The notes under the pieces: model-generated
What the model was told of the DNA's origin: nothing
Databases searched by the model: none
Seen by the model: only the letters and a program-made list of their open reading frames with translations
Position numbers and translations under genes: made by a program
Shown: in pieces, positions 8,306-15,736 of the stretch
Position numbering within the stretch: the stretch's first letter is position 1
How the letters are laid out: each line of letters opens with the position of its first letter
Assembly (NCBI GenBank): GCA_002783405.1
Contig: PFGG01000072.1
Location: 42,376-106,375, forward strand
DNA length: 64,000 bases
From: a bacterium (Candidatus Blackallbacteria) CG13_big_fil_rev_8_21_14_2_50_49_14
GTDB taxonomy: Bacteria; Cyanobacteriota; Sericytochromatia; UBA7694
Direction of reading: 5' to 3'

Positions 8306-8581
8306 ATGATCGCCGAACAGGTCCGCGAAATCGTCGAATCTAATCTGGAAAACGCCAAAGTACACGTAAGAGATTTTACGGGTACCGGCGACCACCTTGA
8401 AATCAACGTGATCTGGCCTGGTTTTTCTGGAATGCCGCGCGTACGCCAGCAACAAACCGTTTATGCTCTTTTGAATCATTTGATTGGTGATGGCCGACCG
8501 ATTCATGCGCTCTCAATGAAGACCTGGGTCACAGAACCTGAAGAACTGAGTCGGCCTGCTGACGCCTATTATGGTGTATAA
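8306..8581 (+). CDS. bolA: BolA family protein
   Basis: A 91-residue BolA/IbaG-type protein. VHVRDFTGTGDHLEINVIW and the C-terminal IHALSMKTW (the conserved His-containing iron-cluster region) are clear. BolA proteins form Fe-S-bridged heterodimers with monothiol CGFS glutaredoxins, and exactly such a gene follows 39 bases downstream, so the two probably act together in iron-sulfur trafficking. Ribosome site GGGAGC precedes the ATG. Confidence 0.92.
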   Translation: MIAEQVREIVESNLENAKVHVRDFTGTGDHLEINVIWPGFSGMPRVRQQQTVYALLNHLIGDGRPIHALSMKTWVTEPEELSRPADAYYGV

Positions 8582-8620
8582 TTCTTGATTTTCAAATATT
8601 TTGCTTGAAGGAGCAACCTT

Positions 8621-8950
8621 ATGAGCCGTGATGTGATCAAAGAAATTGAAAATGAAATTAAAGAAAACACGATCATGCTGTATATGAAAGGCACCCCTGA
8701 TCAACCCATGTGCGGATTTTCCTTTACCGTCGTGGAAATTCTGAATCAAGTGGGCAAACCCTATGCCTCTGTCAATATTTTGGCTGATCAGGAAAAACGC
8801 GAAGCGATTAAACAGTTTTCAAACTGGCCCACCATTCCCCAACTGTATATCAAGGGTGAATTTATCGGGGGCTGTGATATTACCCGTGAGATGTTTGAAA
8901 ATGGCGAACTTCAGCAAATGGTAGATCAGGCTGTAGCTGCCCAGGTTTAA
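8621..8950 (+). CDS. grxD: Monothiol CGFS glutaredoxin (Grx4 type)
   Basis: A 109-residue glutaredoxin with active site PMCGFS preceded by MKGTPDQP, the cis-Pro motif WPTIPQLY, and GGCDITREM for glutathione binding. CGFS glutaredoxins carry a [2Fe-2S] cluster and hand it to apo-proteins or to BolA partners. AAGGAG lies upstream of the ATG. It follows bolA in the same operon, and a strong terminator closes the unit. Confidence 0.95.
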   Translation: MSRDVIKEIENEIKENTIMLYMKGTPDQPMCGFSFTVVEILNQVGKPYASVNILADQEKREAIKQFSNWPTIPQLYIKGEFIGGCDITREMFENGELQQMVDQAVAAQV

Positions 8951-9007
8951 TTCCTGGCGCAAAACAAGTCTGAACTTGTTTTCTTATCTCTATTTTTGAT
9001 TCATAAA

Positions 9008-9042
9008 AAAAACAGCGTCCCTGATCAGGGGCGCTGTTTTGT
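9008..9042. terminator. Bidirectional rho-independent terminator
   Basis: ACAGCG-T-CCCTGATCAGGG-G-CGCTGT forms a long near-perfect hairpin, with A-rich sequence on the left and TTTTG on the right. It can terminate grxD on the plus strand and the EF-hand gene on the minus strand, both of which converge here. Confidence 0.88.
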
Positions 9043-9054
9043 ATCATTAAACGT

Positions 9055-10146
9055 TTATTTCATTAAGGCATCATAGACTTGGCGCTTATTATAGTCGGAA
9101 CTCATGTTCTGACCCACCTGGCGCATCAGGAATTCCTTTTCAGGCATATCCATGCGTTGGCTGCGCACCATACTCTTAAAGCTTTCAACTTGGGTATATT
9201 CACTGCTGATGGTGCCGATGCTGATAATCACAGACTGTTGAGCCTGAGGAGAAAGGCGTTGGGCTTGAATCAGATTGCCCAAAACCTGACCTTTGTTATA
9301 GTCTGAACTCATTTCACGGGTAGCTTTTGCCAGTTTGATAGCGGCATCATCACGCAGACTGGGGTTTTTAGCCAAAGTTTTGAGCAATTCAGTCTGGGTA
9401 TAGTCAGAGCTGATGCCTTTGCTGATCGTTTCGACCAACATCATCTGCTCACGGGTAGACATATCAGTTTGTCCCACCAATTTATTTAAAATCTGACCTT
9501 TTTCATAATCAGAACTGAGGGTACGCACCATTTCCAGTTTCAAATAGGCACCTGAATCACGCTCAGAGTTTTGGTAAGGATCGTTGAAAGGGCTTGAAGG
9601 CTGGGGTTTAAAAGGATCATGATGAGGCGCACTGGGTTGGGGCTTGAAGGGGTCATGTGAAGGCGAATTAAAGGGATTGCTGGGAGCGGGTTGGGTAAAG
9701 GGGTTGTGGCTGGTTTGCTTGGAAGTTCCAATCGTCAGGGTGCCAGCAACCAGCGCTTCAGCAAATTCTTTGCGGGAAATGCGATTATCACCATTGCTGT
9801 CTACCGCCCGCAAAACTTCTGGGCTGGCTTGAAAATCTTCTTTCGAAATCCAGGCATCTGAAACCCAATCTGCTACAGGACGATCAAAATTCTCATTGCG
9901 CTTTGAAAAATAATTGGCAATTTTATCAGCCGTTTCAGGATTCAGGCTGGTAATAAAGACATCCCCCTTTTCGAGAGAGGTTGCAAGTTCACGGGTACCA
10001 GCCACACCATTTGCATTGCCAATCTGGCTTTGTGCATTCCAGGAAATATTGGCTTCTGCTTTGTCTACACGGTTATTGCGATTGGCGTCCATGGCGCGGG
10101 TAATGGCCATAAAATCTTGGGATTGAAGATTGGTTAAATTCGGCAT
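9055..10146 (-). CDS. EF-hand protein with NPF/DPF linker and five helical repeats
   Basis: Unrecognised as a whole. Two EF-hand calcium loops are visible: DANRNNRVDKAE (20-31) and DSNGDNRISRKE (116-127). Residues 147-190 form a Pro-rich linker with repeated NPF, NPF, DPF, DPF and PF motifs. The C-terminal half (about 200-363) contains five repeats of 34-35 residues, each with SSDY or SSEY at 211, 246, 280, 314 and 349 followed by a K/T-x-Q/E-x-L helix. There is no signal peptide or membrane segment. Probably a calcium-responsive scaffold. It stands alone between a shared terminator and a divergent biosynthetic cassette. Confidence 0.75.
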   Translation of the reverse strand: MPNLTNLQSQDFMAITRAMDANRNNRVDKAEANISWNAQSQIGNANGVAGTRELATSLEKGDVFITSLNPETADKIANYFSKRNENFDRPVADWVSDAWISKEDFQASPEVLRAVDSNGDNRISRKEFAEALVAGTLTIGTSKQTSHNPFTQPAPSNPFNSPSHDPFKPQPSAPHHDPFKPQPSSPFNDPYQNSERDSGAYLKLEMVRTLSSDYEKGQILNKLVGQTDMSTREQMMLVETISKGISSDYTQTELLKTLAKNPSLRDDAAIKLAKATREMSSDYNKGQVLGNLIQAQRLSPQAQQSVIISIGTISSEYTQVESFKSMVRSQRMDMPEKEFLMRQVGQNMSSDYNKRQVYDALMK

Positions 10147-10422
10147 GGTGATATCCTCTTTTCAATTTTTAACACTTGAGTTTGATACCTATACTATCGA
10201 GTGTTTTACAGAATAAATTCTTATCTTAAGGTTAAGAGACAAGTAATAAATGGTTAATTTTGATTCAAATCAATTTACAAATAGTTTAATCTTTTCAGGT
10301 TGGAGTGCTTGTTTATGCCCAAAAGAATGTTAAAATTAGCCCTAAAGACTGAAGCTAAAATCAGCCTCCCAAAGTGGAAATCCACAGATATTCTAAGCAA
10401 CAAAGGCACACATAGAAAGAGC

Positions 10423-11412
10423 ATGAAAAAAATTCAGATCGCGGGCATGGGAAAATATTTACCTCCATTGCGGGTCAGTTCCGCCGAACTTGAAATCAAA
10501 ATGGGCTTGGAACCTGGTTGGATACTCGAAAAATCAGGCGTTGAATTTCGTCATTATGTAGAAGAAGACAGCAATTCGAGCATGGGCGCAAAAGCTTTAG
10601 AAAAAGCACTTACAAATGCTGAGATGGAATACGAGGAATTGGATCTGATCATTTCAGCGGCAGGTTCTTATGACTATCCCATTCCAGACACCTCCTGCCT
10701 GATTCAAAAAGCTGCAGGCAAAGGGCTTTCAGGTATTCCCTCCTTTACAGTCGATGCAACCTGTCTCAGCTTTCTTACCGCCCTGGATCTTGCTGCCTGC
10801 CTGATCGAAATTGGCCGCTACCGAAACATCGCGATTGTCAGCAGTGAAATTGCTTCAAAATCACTCAACCCCCAGGAATGGGAAAGCTCTACCCTCTTGG
10901 GAGATGGAGCCGCTGCAGCCATTTTGCGCCCGACCCCAGAGGAAGAAACTTCAGCAGTCCTCAGTGCTGCCATGGAGACTTATGGAGATGGGGCTTTTTA
11001 TACTTGGGTCAAAGGGGGGGGCAACGTCTTTCATCCCCGAATTGAAGCCGAAGATCGCGAAGCTTATACTTTTCATATGAACGGCCCCGCCGTCTTGGGA
11101 ATGGCCTTCAGAAAACTGCGTCCTTTCGTAAAAAAACTCTTTCAGAAGCTCGATTTCAGCCTGCAAGAGATTGAACTTTTTGTGCCACATCAGGCCTCAG
11201 GCGTTGCACTTGAAAAGGCGCAAAGCTTTTTTCGCTTGGAGGATCATCAGTTCATGAGCAATATTCGCGATCATGGCAATTGTATTGGCGCCTCAATCCC
11301 GATGGCCCTCTGTGATGCGATTTCACAGGGCCGAGTCAAACGCGGGGATCGGGTTTGCCTGCTGGGAACAGGGGCCGGGCTCTCGCTCGGAGGCCTGGTG
11401 ATGACCTATTAG
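10423..11412 (+). CDS. 3-oxoacyl-ACP synthase III (FabH-like/OleA-like) family protein
   Basis: Thiolase-fold condensing enzyme, 329 residues. The FabH-type triad is complete: Cys in VDATCLSF, His in FVPHQAS and Asn in HGNCIGAS. The frame opens upstream with TTG, but family alignment of MKKIQIAGMGKYLPP supports this ATG. It would condense an acyl-CoA/ACP with a second acyl unit. The neighbours (ATP-grasp ligase and OleD-like reductase, separated by 4 bases and an ATGA overlap) argue for a dedicated lipid or metabolite pathway rather than housekeeping fatty-acid initiation. No ACP, FabD or FabG gene is nearby. Confidence 0.88.
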   Translation: MKKIQIAGMGKYLPPLRVSSAELEIKMGLEPGWILEKSGVEFRHYVEEDSNSSMGAKALEKALTNAEMEYEELDLIISAAGSYDYPIPDTSCLIQKAAGKGLSGIPSFTVDATCLSFLTALDLAACLIEIGRYRNIAIVSSEIASKSLNPQEWESSTLLGDGAAAAILRPTPEEETSAVLSAAMETYGDGAFYTWVKGGGNVFHPRIEAEDREAYTFHMNGPAVLGMAFRKLRPFVKKLFQKLDFSLQEIELFVPHQASGVALEKAQSFFRLEDHQFMSNIRDHGNCIGASIPMALCDAISQGRVKRGDRVCLLGTGAGLSLGGLVMTY

Positions 11413-11416
11413 CCCC

Positions 11417-12598
11417 ATGAGCCGGCATTACGAAAGGGTTTTGTTTACGGGGGGGCGAAGCCCCGCAACACTCGCGCTTTTACGTCTGTTTGCAGCCCGT
11501 GGGGCACGGTGTTTTGTGGCAGAAAGTATCACGCCCAATTTAGCGGGAGCTTCTCGATTTTGCCAGAAAAATCTCAGGGTTCCCCCACCCAATCAAGATC
11601 CTGAAGCCTATATTGCTGCACTTGAAAAATACATTCAGGCTTACAAAATTGAACTCTTGGTGCCGACCTGCGAAGAGGTTTTTTTTATCTCGCGTTGGAA
11701 ACACCAACTGGAAAAACAATGCACGGTCTTCACTTCAAGCATCGATATTCTGACCCATCTGCACAGTAAATACCAATTCATTCAATTACTCAAGGCCTTA
11801 AAACTTTCTGCCCCAGAAACAGTCAAAGTAGAAACAAAGAGCCAACTTGAAGCTGCTCTGGCTGAATTTCCAAGCTACGTTCTGAAACCAGAATTTTCAC
11901 GTTTTTCAAATTTTGTAATGATCAATCAAGCTCCAGAGACATGCTTAGCAAAAATCTCACCCACCGCAGAAATCCCCTGGGTCGTGCAGGCCTTTCTTGA
12001 AGGCCCCCAATATTGCTCGTACAGTGTAGCCCGAGCAGGCAAACTGCTTGCCCACAGCGTCTATGCCAGCACCTATTGCGCTGGGTTGGGTTCGACGATT
12101 TATTTTGAATCGGCAGGCATTCCTGCCATTCTCCGAATCGTCGAGAAAATCGTTGCAGCCCTGGATTATACAGGCCAGATAGCCTTTGATTTTATCCACG
12201 CGGAGGGACGTTATTGGCCCATCGAATGCAATCCCCGTGCCACCACCGGCACCCTGCTTTTTACGGTGGATGACGATTTACCCGCCGCCTTTTCTCCCGA
12301 TTACCCAGGCCCGGTGATCCATCCCAGTGGCGAAAAAAACAGCATGGTGACTTTGGCCATGTATCTATACGCTTTGCCTCAGTTAAAGTCTTTAAGCGAA
12401 TTCAGAACCTGGTGGGCAAAAATGGGAATGGCAGAAGACGCTATTTTTCATTGGGATGACCTGCAACCCTTTATCAAACAATTTCAGATCATGTGGAAAA
12501 CCTGGCTGCTGGCAAAAAAACATCAGGTCACACTTTTAGAAGCCTCGACCCTCGATATTGAGTGGAATGGCCATTGGCCAGCAAGGAGCAAACAATGA
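11417..12598 (+). CDS. ATP-grasp ligase family protein
   Basis: A 393-residue carbamoyl-phosphate-synthase-like ATP-grasp protein. A Rossmann-like pre-ATP-grasp domain (VLFTGGRSPATLALLRLF) is followed by SKYQFIQLLKALKL, the ATP-binding strand YVLKPEFSRFS, and metal-binding GQIAFDFIHAEGRYWPIECN with NPRATTG. It would ligate a carboxylate to an amine, thiol or similar through an acyl phosphate. Start is 4 bases after the ketoacyl synthase stop; its stop overlaps the reductase start as ATGA. The substrate is unknown, but the context suggests an acyl product of the upstream enzyme. Confidence 0.85.
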   Translation: MSRHYERVLFTGGRSPATLALLRLFAARGARCFVAESITPNLAGASRFCQKNLRVPPPNQDPEAYIAALEKYIQAYKIELLVPTCEEVFFISRWKHQLEKQCTVFTSSIDILTHLHSKYQFIQLLKALKLSAPETVKVETKSQLEAALAEFPSYVLKPEFSRFSNFVMINQAPETCLAKISPTAEIPWVVQAFLEGPQYCSYSVARAGKLLAHSVYASTYCAGLGSTIYFESAGIPAILRIVEKIVAALDYTGQIAFDFIHAEGRYWPIECNPRATTGTLLFTVDDDLPAAFSPDYPGPVIHPSGEKNSMVTLAMYLYALPQLKSLSEFRTWWAKMGMAEDAIFHWDDLQPFIKQFQIMWKTWLLAKKHQVTLLEASTLDIEWNGHWPARSKQ

Positions 12599-13590
12599 AA
12601 ATACTGGTCACAGGCGCCACAGGCTTTTTGGGCTTCCGTCTCATCCAGACACTGAAATTTGAAGGTTATGAAGTGATTGCAACAGGGCGCAATCCAATCA
12701 TGGCCGAAAAAATAAGCCAATTGGGAATCCCCTTTGCAGCAGGGGCCGTTGAAGACAAGGAATTTCTGATACAGATTTCGCAAGGCGCAGAAGCTGTGAT
12801 TCATACGGCAGGACTCTCTTCTCCCTGGGGGCACTACGCTGACTTTGAACGCAGCAATGTCTTGGGCACCGAAGCCGTCATTGCTGCCTGTTTAAAAAAC
12901 AAAATCCGCAGACTGGTGCATGTTTCAACGCCCAGTATTTATGTGATCTACGGTGATCGCGAGCAGGTGAAAGAGTCTGATCCCCTGCCCCCCCAATTTA
13001 TCAATGCTTACGCAGCCACCAAATTCCTGGCAGAAGAAAAAATCAGAGCCGCTTCAGCTCAAGGGCTTGAAACAATTATGATTCGCCCCCGGGCATTAAT
13101 CGGCAAAGGGGACACTGTGATCGTGCCCCGTCTGCTCAGAGCCCATCAGGAAGGGCGTTTGCGCATTATTGGCTCAGGTCAGAACCGGGTGGATCTCACT
13201 GCTGTTTCAAACGTGGTGGATGCCTTGCTGCTCTGCCTGCATGCGCCCCAGGAGGCACTGAACGAGGCCTATAATATTACCAATGGGCAGCCTGTTCAAC
13301 TCTGGGAATTTTTGGCTGAAGTCTTTGATCAATTGGGGCTCAGCCTCAACCGTAAAAAAATCCCCTATTCACTGGCTTTTGCTTTGGCGTCGGGCATGGA
13401 AGCGCTGGCAAAAATGGATCCTCAGTATAAAGAACCTCCCTTAACGCGCTACAGTGTGACCATGTTGGCAAAAAATCAAACCTTGAATATTGAGAAAGCC
13501 CGCCTGAAACTGGGCTATCAACCCCGCCAATCTCTTGAAGAGGCAAGTGAGGAGTTTATCCGCTGGTGGAAGCAAACACACTGGCTTTAG
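12595..13590 (+). CDS. NAD(P)-dependent SDR epimerase/reductase, OleD/3beta-HSD-like
   Basis: Extended short-chain dehydrogenase, about 331 residues. The nucleotide loop is VTGATGFLG, followed by HTAGLSSPWG, HVSTPSIY (catalytic Ser region) and YAATKFLAE (Tyr-x-x-x-Lys). IRPRALIGKGD, VPRLLRA and QNRVDLTAVSN follow the pattern of OleD and 3beta-hydroxysteroid dehydrogenase-like reductases. The start at 12595 has AAGGAG upstream and overlaps the ATP-grasp stop. It would reduce a beta-keto product of the condensing enzyme. The gene overlaps the next one by 25 bases. Confidence 0.87.
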   Translation: MKILVTGATGFLGFRLIQTLKFEGYEVIATGRNPIMAEKISQLGIPFAAGAVEDKEFLIQISQGAEAVIHTAGLSSPWGHYADFERSNVLGTEAVIAACLKNKIRRLVHVSTPSIYVIYGDREQVKESDPLPPQFINAYAATKFLAEEKIRAASAQGLETIMIRPRALIGKGDTVIVPRLLRAHQEGRLRIIGSGQNRVDLTAVSNVVDALLLCLHAPQEALNEAYNITNGQPVQLWEFLAEVFDQLGLSLNRKKIPYSLAFALASGMEALAKMDPQYKEPPLTRYSVTMLAKNQTLNIEKARLKLGYQPRQSLEEASEEFIRWWKQTHWL

Positions 13591-15140
13591 CGTGGCAAGC
13601 CTGGCAGGAAGGACGGCTGAGACATGCTCGAAAACTGGCTGAACAAGCCAGCCGCGAAGTAGCCCAGGCCAGCCCGAGGGCTCATACCCTTTTGGCACGA
13701 ATTTTTTTGGACAGTCAACTCCCCACTCTTGCGCACATGCATTTGAATGCAGGCATTGCAAATCAGACCGATCAACTCTTGCAGGCCCAAATGTGCTGGG
13801 AACTGGGCCAATTTGAAGCAGGCCTTCAGGTTTTAAGCACTTTTCCCAATCCAAATCTGTCTGAATTTCGGGTCTTGAAATTTTTACTGAGCGAGGGTCT
13901 GAACCCTTCTGAAACCCACTTTCAGGAGCTGCTCTCAAGCCCCGAATCCCCCGAGGAAAGCCGACAGATTTTAAGCTTTTGCCATGGCCAAAGTAAAAAT
14001 CCCCAAAGCCTTGAAAAATGGATTTTGGGGTTAAACGGCGCTGAAAGTTTTCAGCTTGAAAGCCATTTAATCCTCGCTCAATCCTATTTTGATCAAGGGG
14101 ATATTCAGGCCTCCCGCGCGTGGTTTCTCTCTGCCCAAAAATTTGCGCCTCAGAATAGCCGCATTTTGCTTGGCCTCGGGCTTTGCGCCCAGCAAAGCGG
14201 AAACAAGAACCTGGCGGAGTCCTATTATCAACAGGCACTTCAAATCCAACCGGGACTGATTTCAGCACATTTTAACCTGGGGGTTTTGTATCTCAGCCAG
14301 GGCCAATGGCGTGAGGGCTTTCGCAAACTCGAATGGCGCCTGCAGAAACCCAGACTGAAAAAACTGCTGAAACCGCTTTGGCAGGGGCAAAACTTAAAAG
14401 AACGCAGACTGCTGGTTCAGGCCGAATATGGGTTGGGGGATCAAATTCAATTCTGGCGCTTTTTAAGCCCCCTTTGCGAGCAAGTTGGAGCGCTTATTCT
14501 GGAAGTGCCTGCCCCCCTGTTTCATCTGGCAGAACGACTCAACTTACCGATCACGCTTTTCAAAGAGGGCAGCGCCCCTCCGGCCTATGATTATGCAATT
14601 CCCCTGCTAAGCCTGCCTTTTCGCCTCAATTTAGCCAAAGACTCAGACATGCGCAGTTTGCCGCCCTGGAAATTGCCCCAAGTCTCAAAACCGAGTCCGA
14701 AAAGGACGCCCAAAATTGGACTGGTTTGGCAAGGGCGTATCGCCCCAGCCCACAAAAGCTACCGCCAGCTCCAAGCCCAGAAAGCCATCCCCCGTCAGCA
14801 AATTCAGGCCTGGGTTGAAGATTTCCCTGCGGCTGAATATCTTGCCCTACAACCCGATTTATTACCAGAAGCCATCCCCCCAGGCATTCAAGATGCGGGG
14901 GCTCAACTTGAAAACTTTGAGCAGACCCTCAATCTTCTTCAAGACTTAGATGCGCTGCTCAGTATTGATTCAGCCCCCCTCCATCTGGCTGGGTCTTGCC
15001 AAGTTCCGGCGAGGCTCCTGCTCAATGAACCACGCCCCTGGCTCTGGCCGGCCACAGGAGCAGAAACCTATTGGTATCCCCAAGTGAAATTGCTCTCCCC
15101 CCTGAACCCAGGCTTCAATCCCCTGGCAGGAATAATTTAA
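13566..15140 (+). CDS. TPR protein with GT9-like glycosyltransferase domain
   Basis: A 524-residue protein starting at GTG and overlapping the reductase gene by 25 bases. The N-terminal 280 residues are tetratricopeptide-like helices, the clearest being SRILLGLGLCAQQSGNKNLA and AHFNLGVLYLSQGQWREGF. The C-terminal part resembles the TPR-associated, ADP-heptose:LPS-type glycosyltransferase fold: LLVQAEYGLGDQIQFWRFL, PKIGLVWQGR, and LSIDSAPLHLAGSCQVPA, where the family has a D-T-x-x-x-HLAG motif. WYPQVKLLSP closes the fold. It may glycosylate a protein or surface glycan. The overlap suggests co-expression with the preceding cassette, but a shared pathway is not proven. Confidence 0.78.
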   Translation: MEANTLALAWQAWQEGRLRHARKLAEQASREVAQASPRAHTLLARIFLDSQLPTLAHMHLNAGIANQTDQLLQAQMCWELGQFEAGLQVLSTFPNPNLSEFRVLKFLLSEGLNPSETHFQELLSSPESPEESRQILSFCHGQSKNPQSLEKWILGLNGAESFQLESHLILAQSYFDQGDIQASRAWFLSAQKFAPQNSRILLGLGLCAQQSGNKNLAESYYQQALQIQPGLISAHFNLGVLYLSQGQWREGFRKLEWRLQKPRLKKLLKPLWQGQNLKERRLLVQAEYGLGDQIQFWRFLSPLCEQVGALILEVPAPLFHLAERLNLPITLFKEGSAPPAYDYAIPLLSLPFRLNLAKDSDMRSLPPWKLPQVSKPSPKRTPKIGLVWQGRIAPAHKSYRQLQAQKAIPRQQIQAWVEDFPAAEYLALQPDLLPEAIPPGIQDAGAQLENFEQTLNLLQDLDALLSIDSAPLHLAGSCQVPARLLLNEPRPWLWPATGAETYWYPQVKLLSPLNPGFNPLAGII

Positions 15141-15158
15141 ACCTGTTTAAATAGGGGG

Positions 15159-15662
15159 ATGAGAGTCATTTCAACACGCAGATTCGCCCAGTTTCTCATC
15201 CCTTTCCTGGCCTTCGGTGCAGTCGCCTGTAGCCCAGTAGATGCCCGTGCCCCCCAAACAGCGAGTAAAGCCACAGCTTCCCCCCTGGCCCTGATCCCAG
15301 CCAAATTTGGAGAGATTGAGCTGCAATTGGAATTGGCAAGAACCCCTCAAGAACAGCAGACAGGTCTGATGAATCGCAAATCCTTGCCTGAAAACCAGGG
15401 CATGCTGTTTATTTTTGAACAGGAAAAAACCCTGGGATTTTGGATGAAAAACACCCTGATTCCCTTGAGTATCGCCTTTCTCAACTCAAAACTTGAGATT
15501 GTCGATATTCAGGAAATGCAAGCATTGGACGAAACAACCCATATTTCCTTAAAACCAGCGCTTTATGCCCTCGAAATGAATCAAGCTTGGTTTAAAAAAC
15601 ACTCTATTCAAGTGGGAACAAAACTGACAGTTTCATTGCCAGAAGCCGCTTCCCAGCCTTGA
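15159..15662 (+). CDS. DUF192 family lipoprotein
   Basis: A 167-residue protein with a signal peptide ending in lipobox AVAC (Cys about residue 24), then a DUF192 domain: LARTPQEQQTGLMNRKSLP, GMLFIFEQEKTLGFWMKNT, PLSIAFL and YALEMNQAWFKKHSIQVG. DUF192 proteins are small secreted beta-barrels of unknown function. Starts 18 bases after the TPR-GT gene in the same direction. Confidence 0.9.
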   Translation: MRVISTRRFAQFLIPFLAFGAVACSPVDARAPQTASKATASPLALIPAKFGEIELQLELARTPQEQQTGLMNRKSLPENQGMLFIFEQEKTLGFWMKNTLIPLSIAFLNSKLEIVDIQEMQALDETTHISLKPALYALEMNQAWFKKHSIQVGTKLTVSLPEAASQP

Positions 15663-15736
15663 GGGTGCAGCCCTCACAGATCAGAAATGAAATGCAAGGC
15701 TAAAATGACCAGAGGATATAGACAGGTCTGTCAATT

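Noticed and set aside
13441..14268. 275-codon antisense frame across the reductase and TPR-GT genes
   Set aside because: It is antisense to two genes with clear domains and its translation has no motif or repeat of its own.
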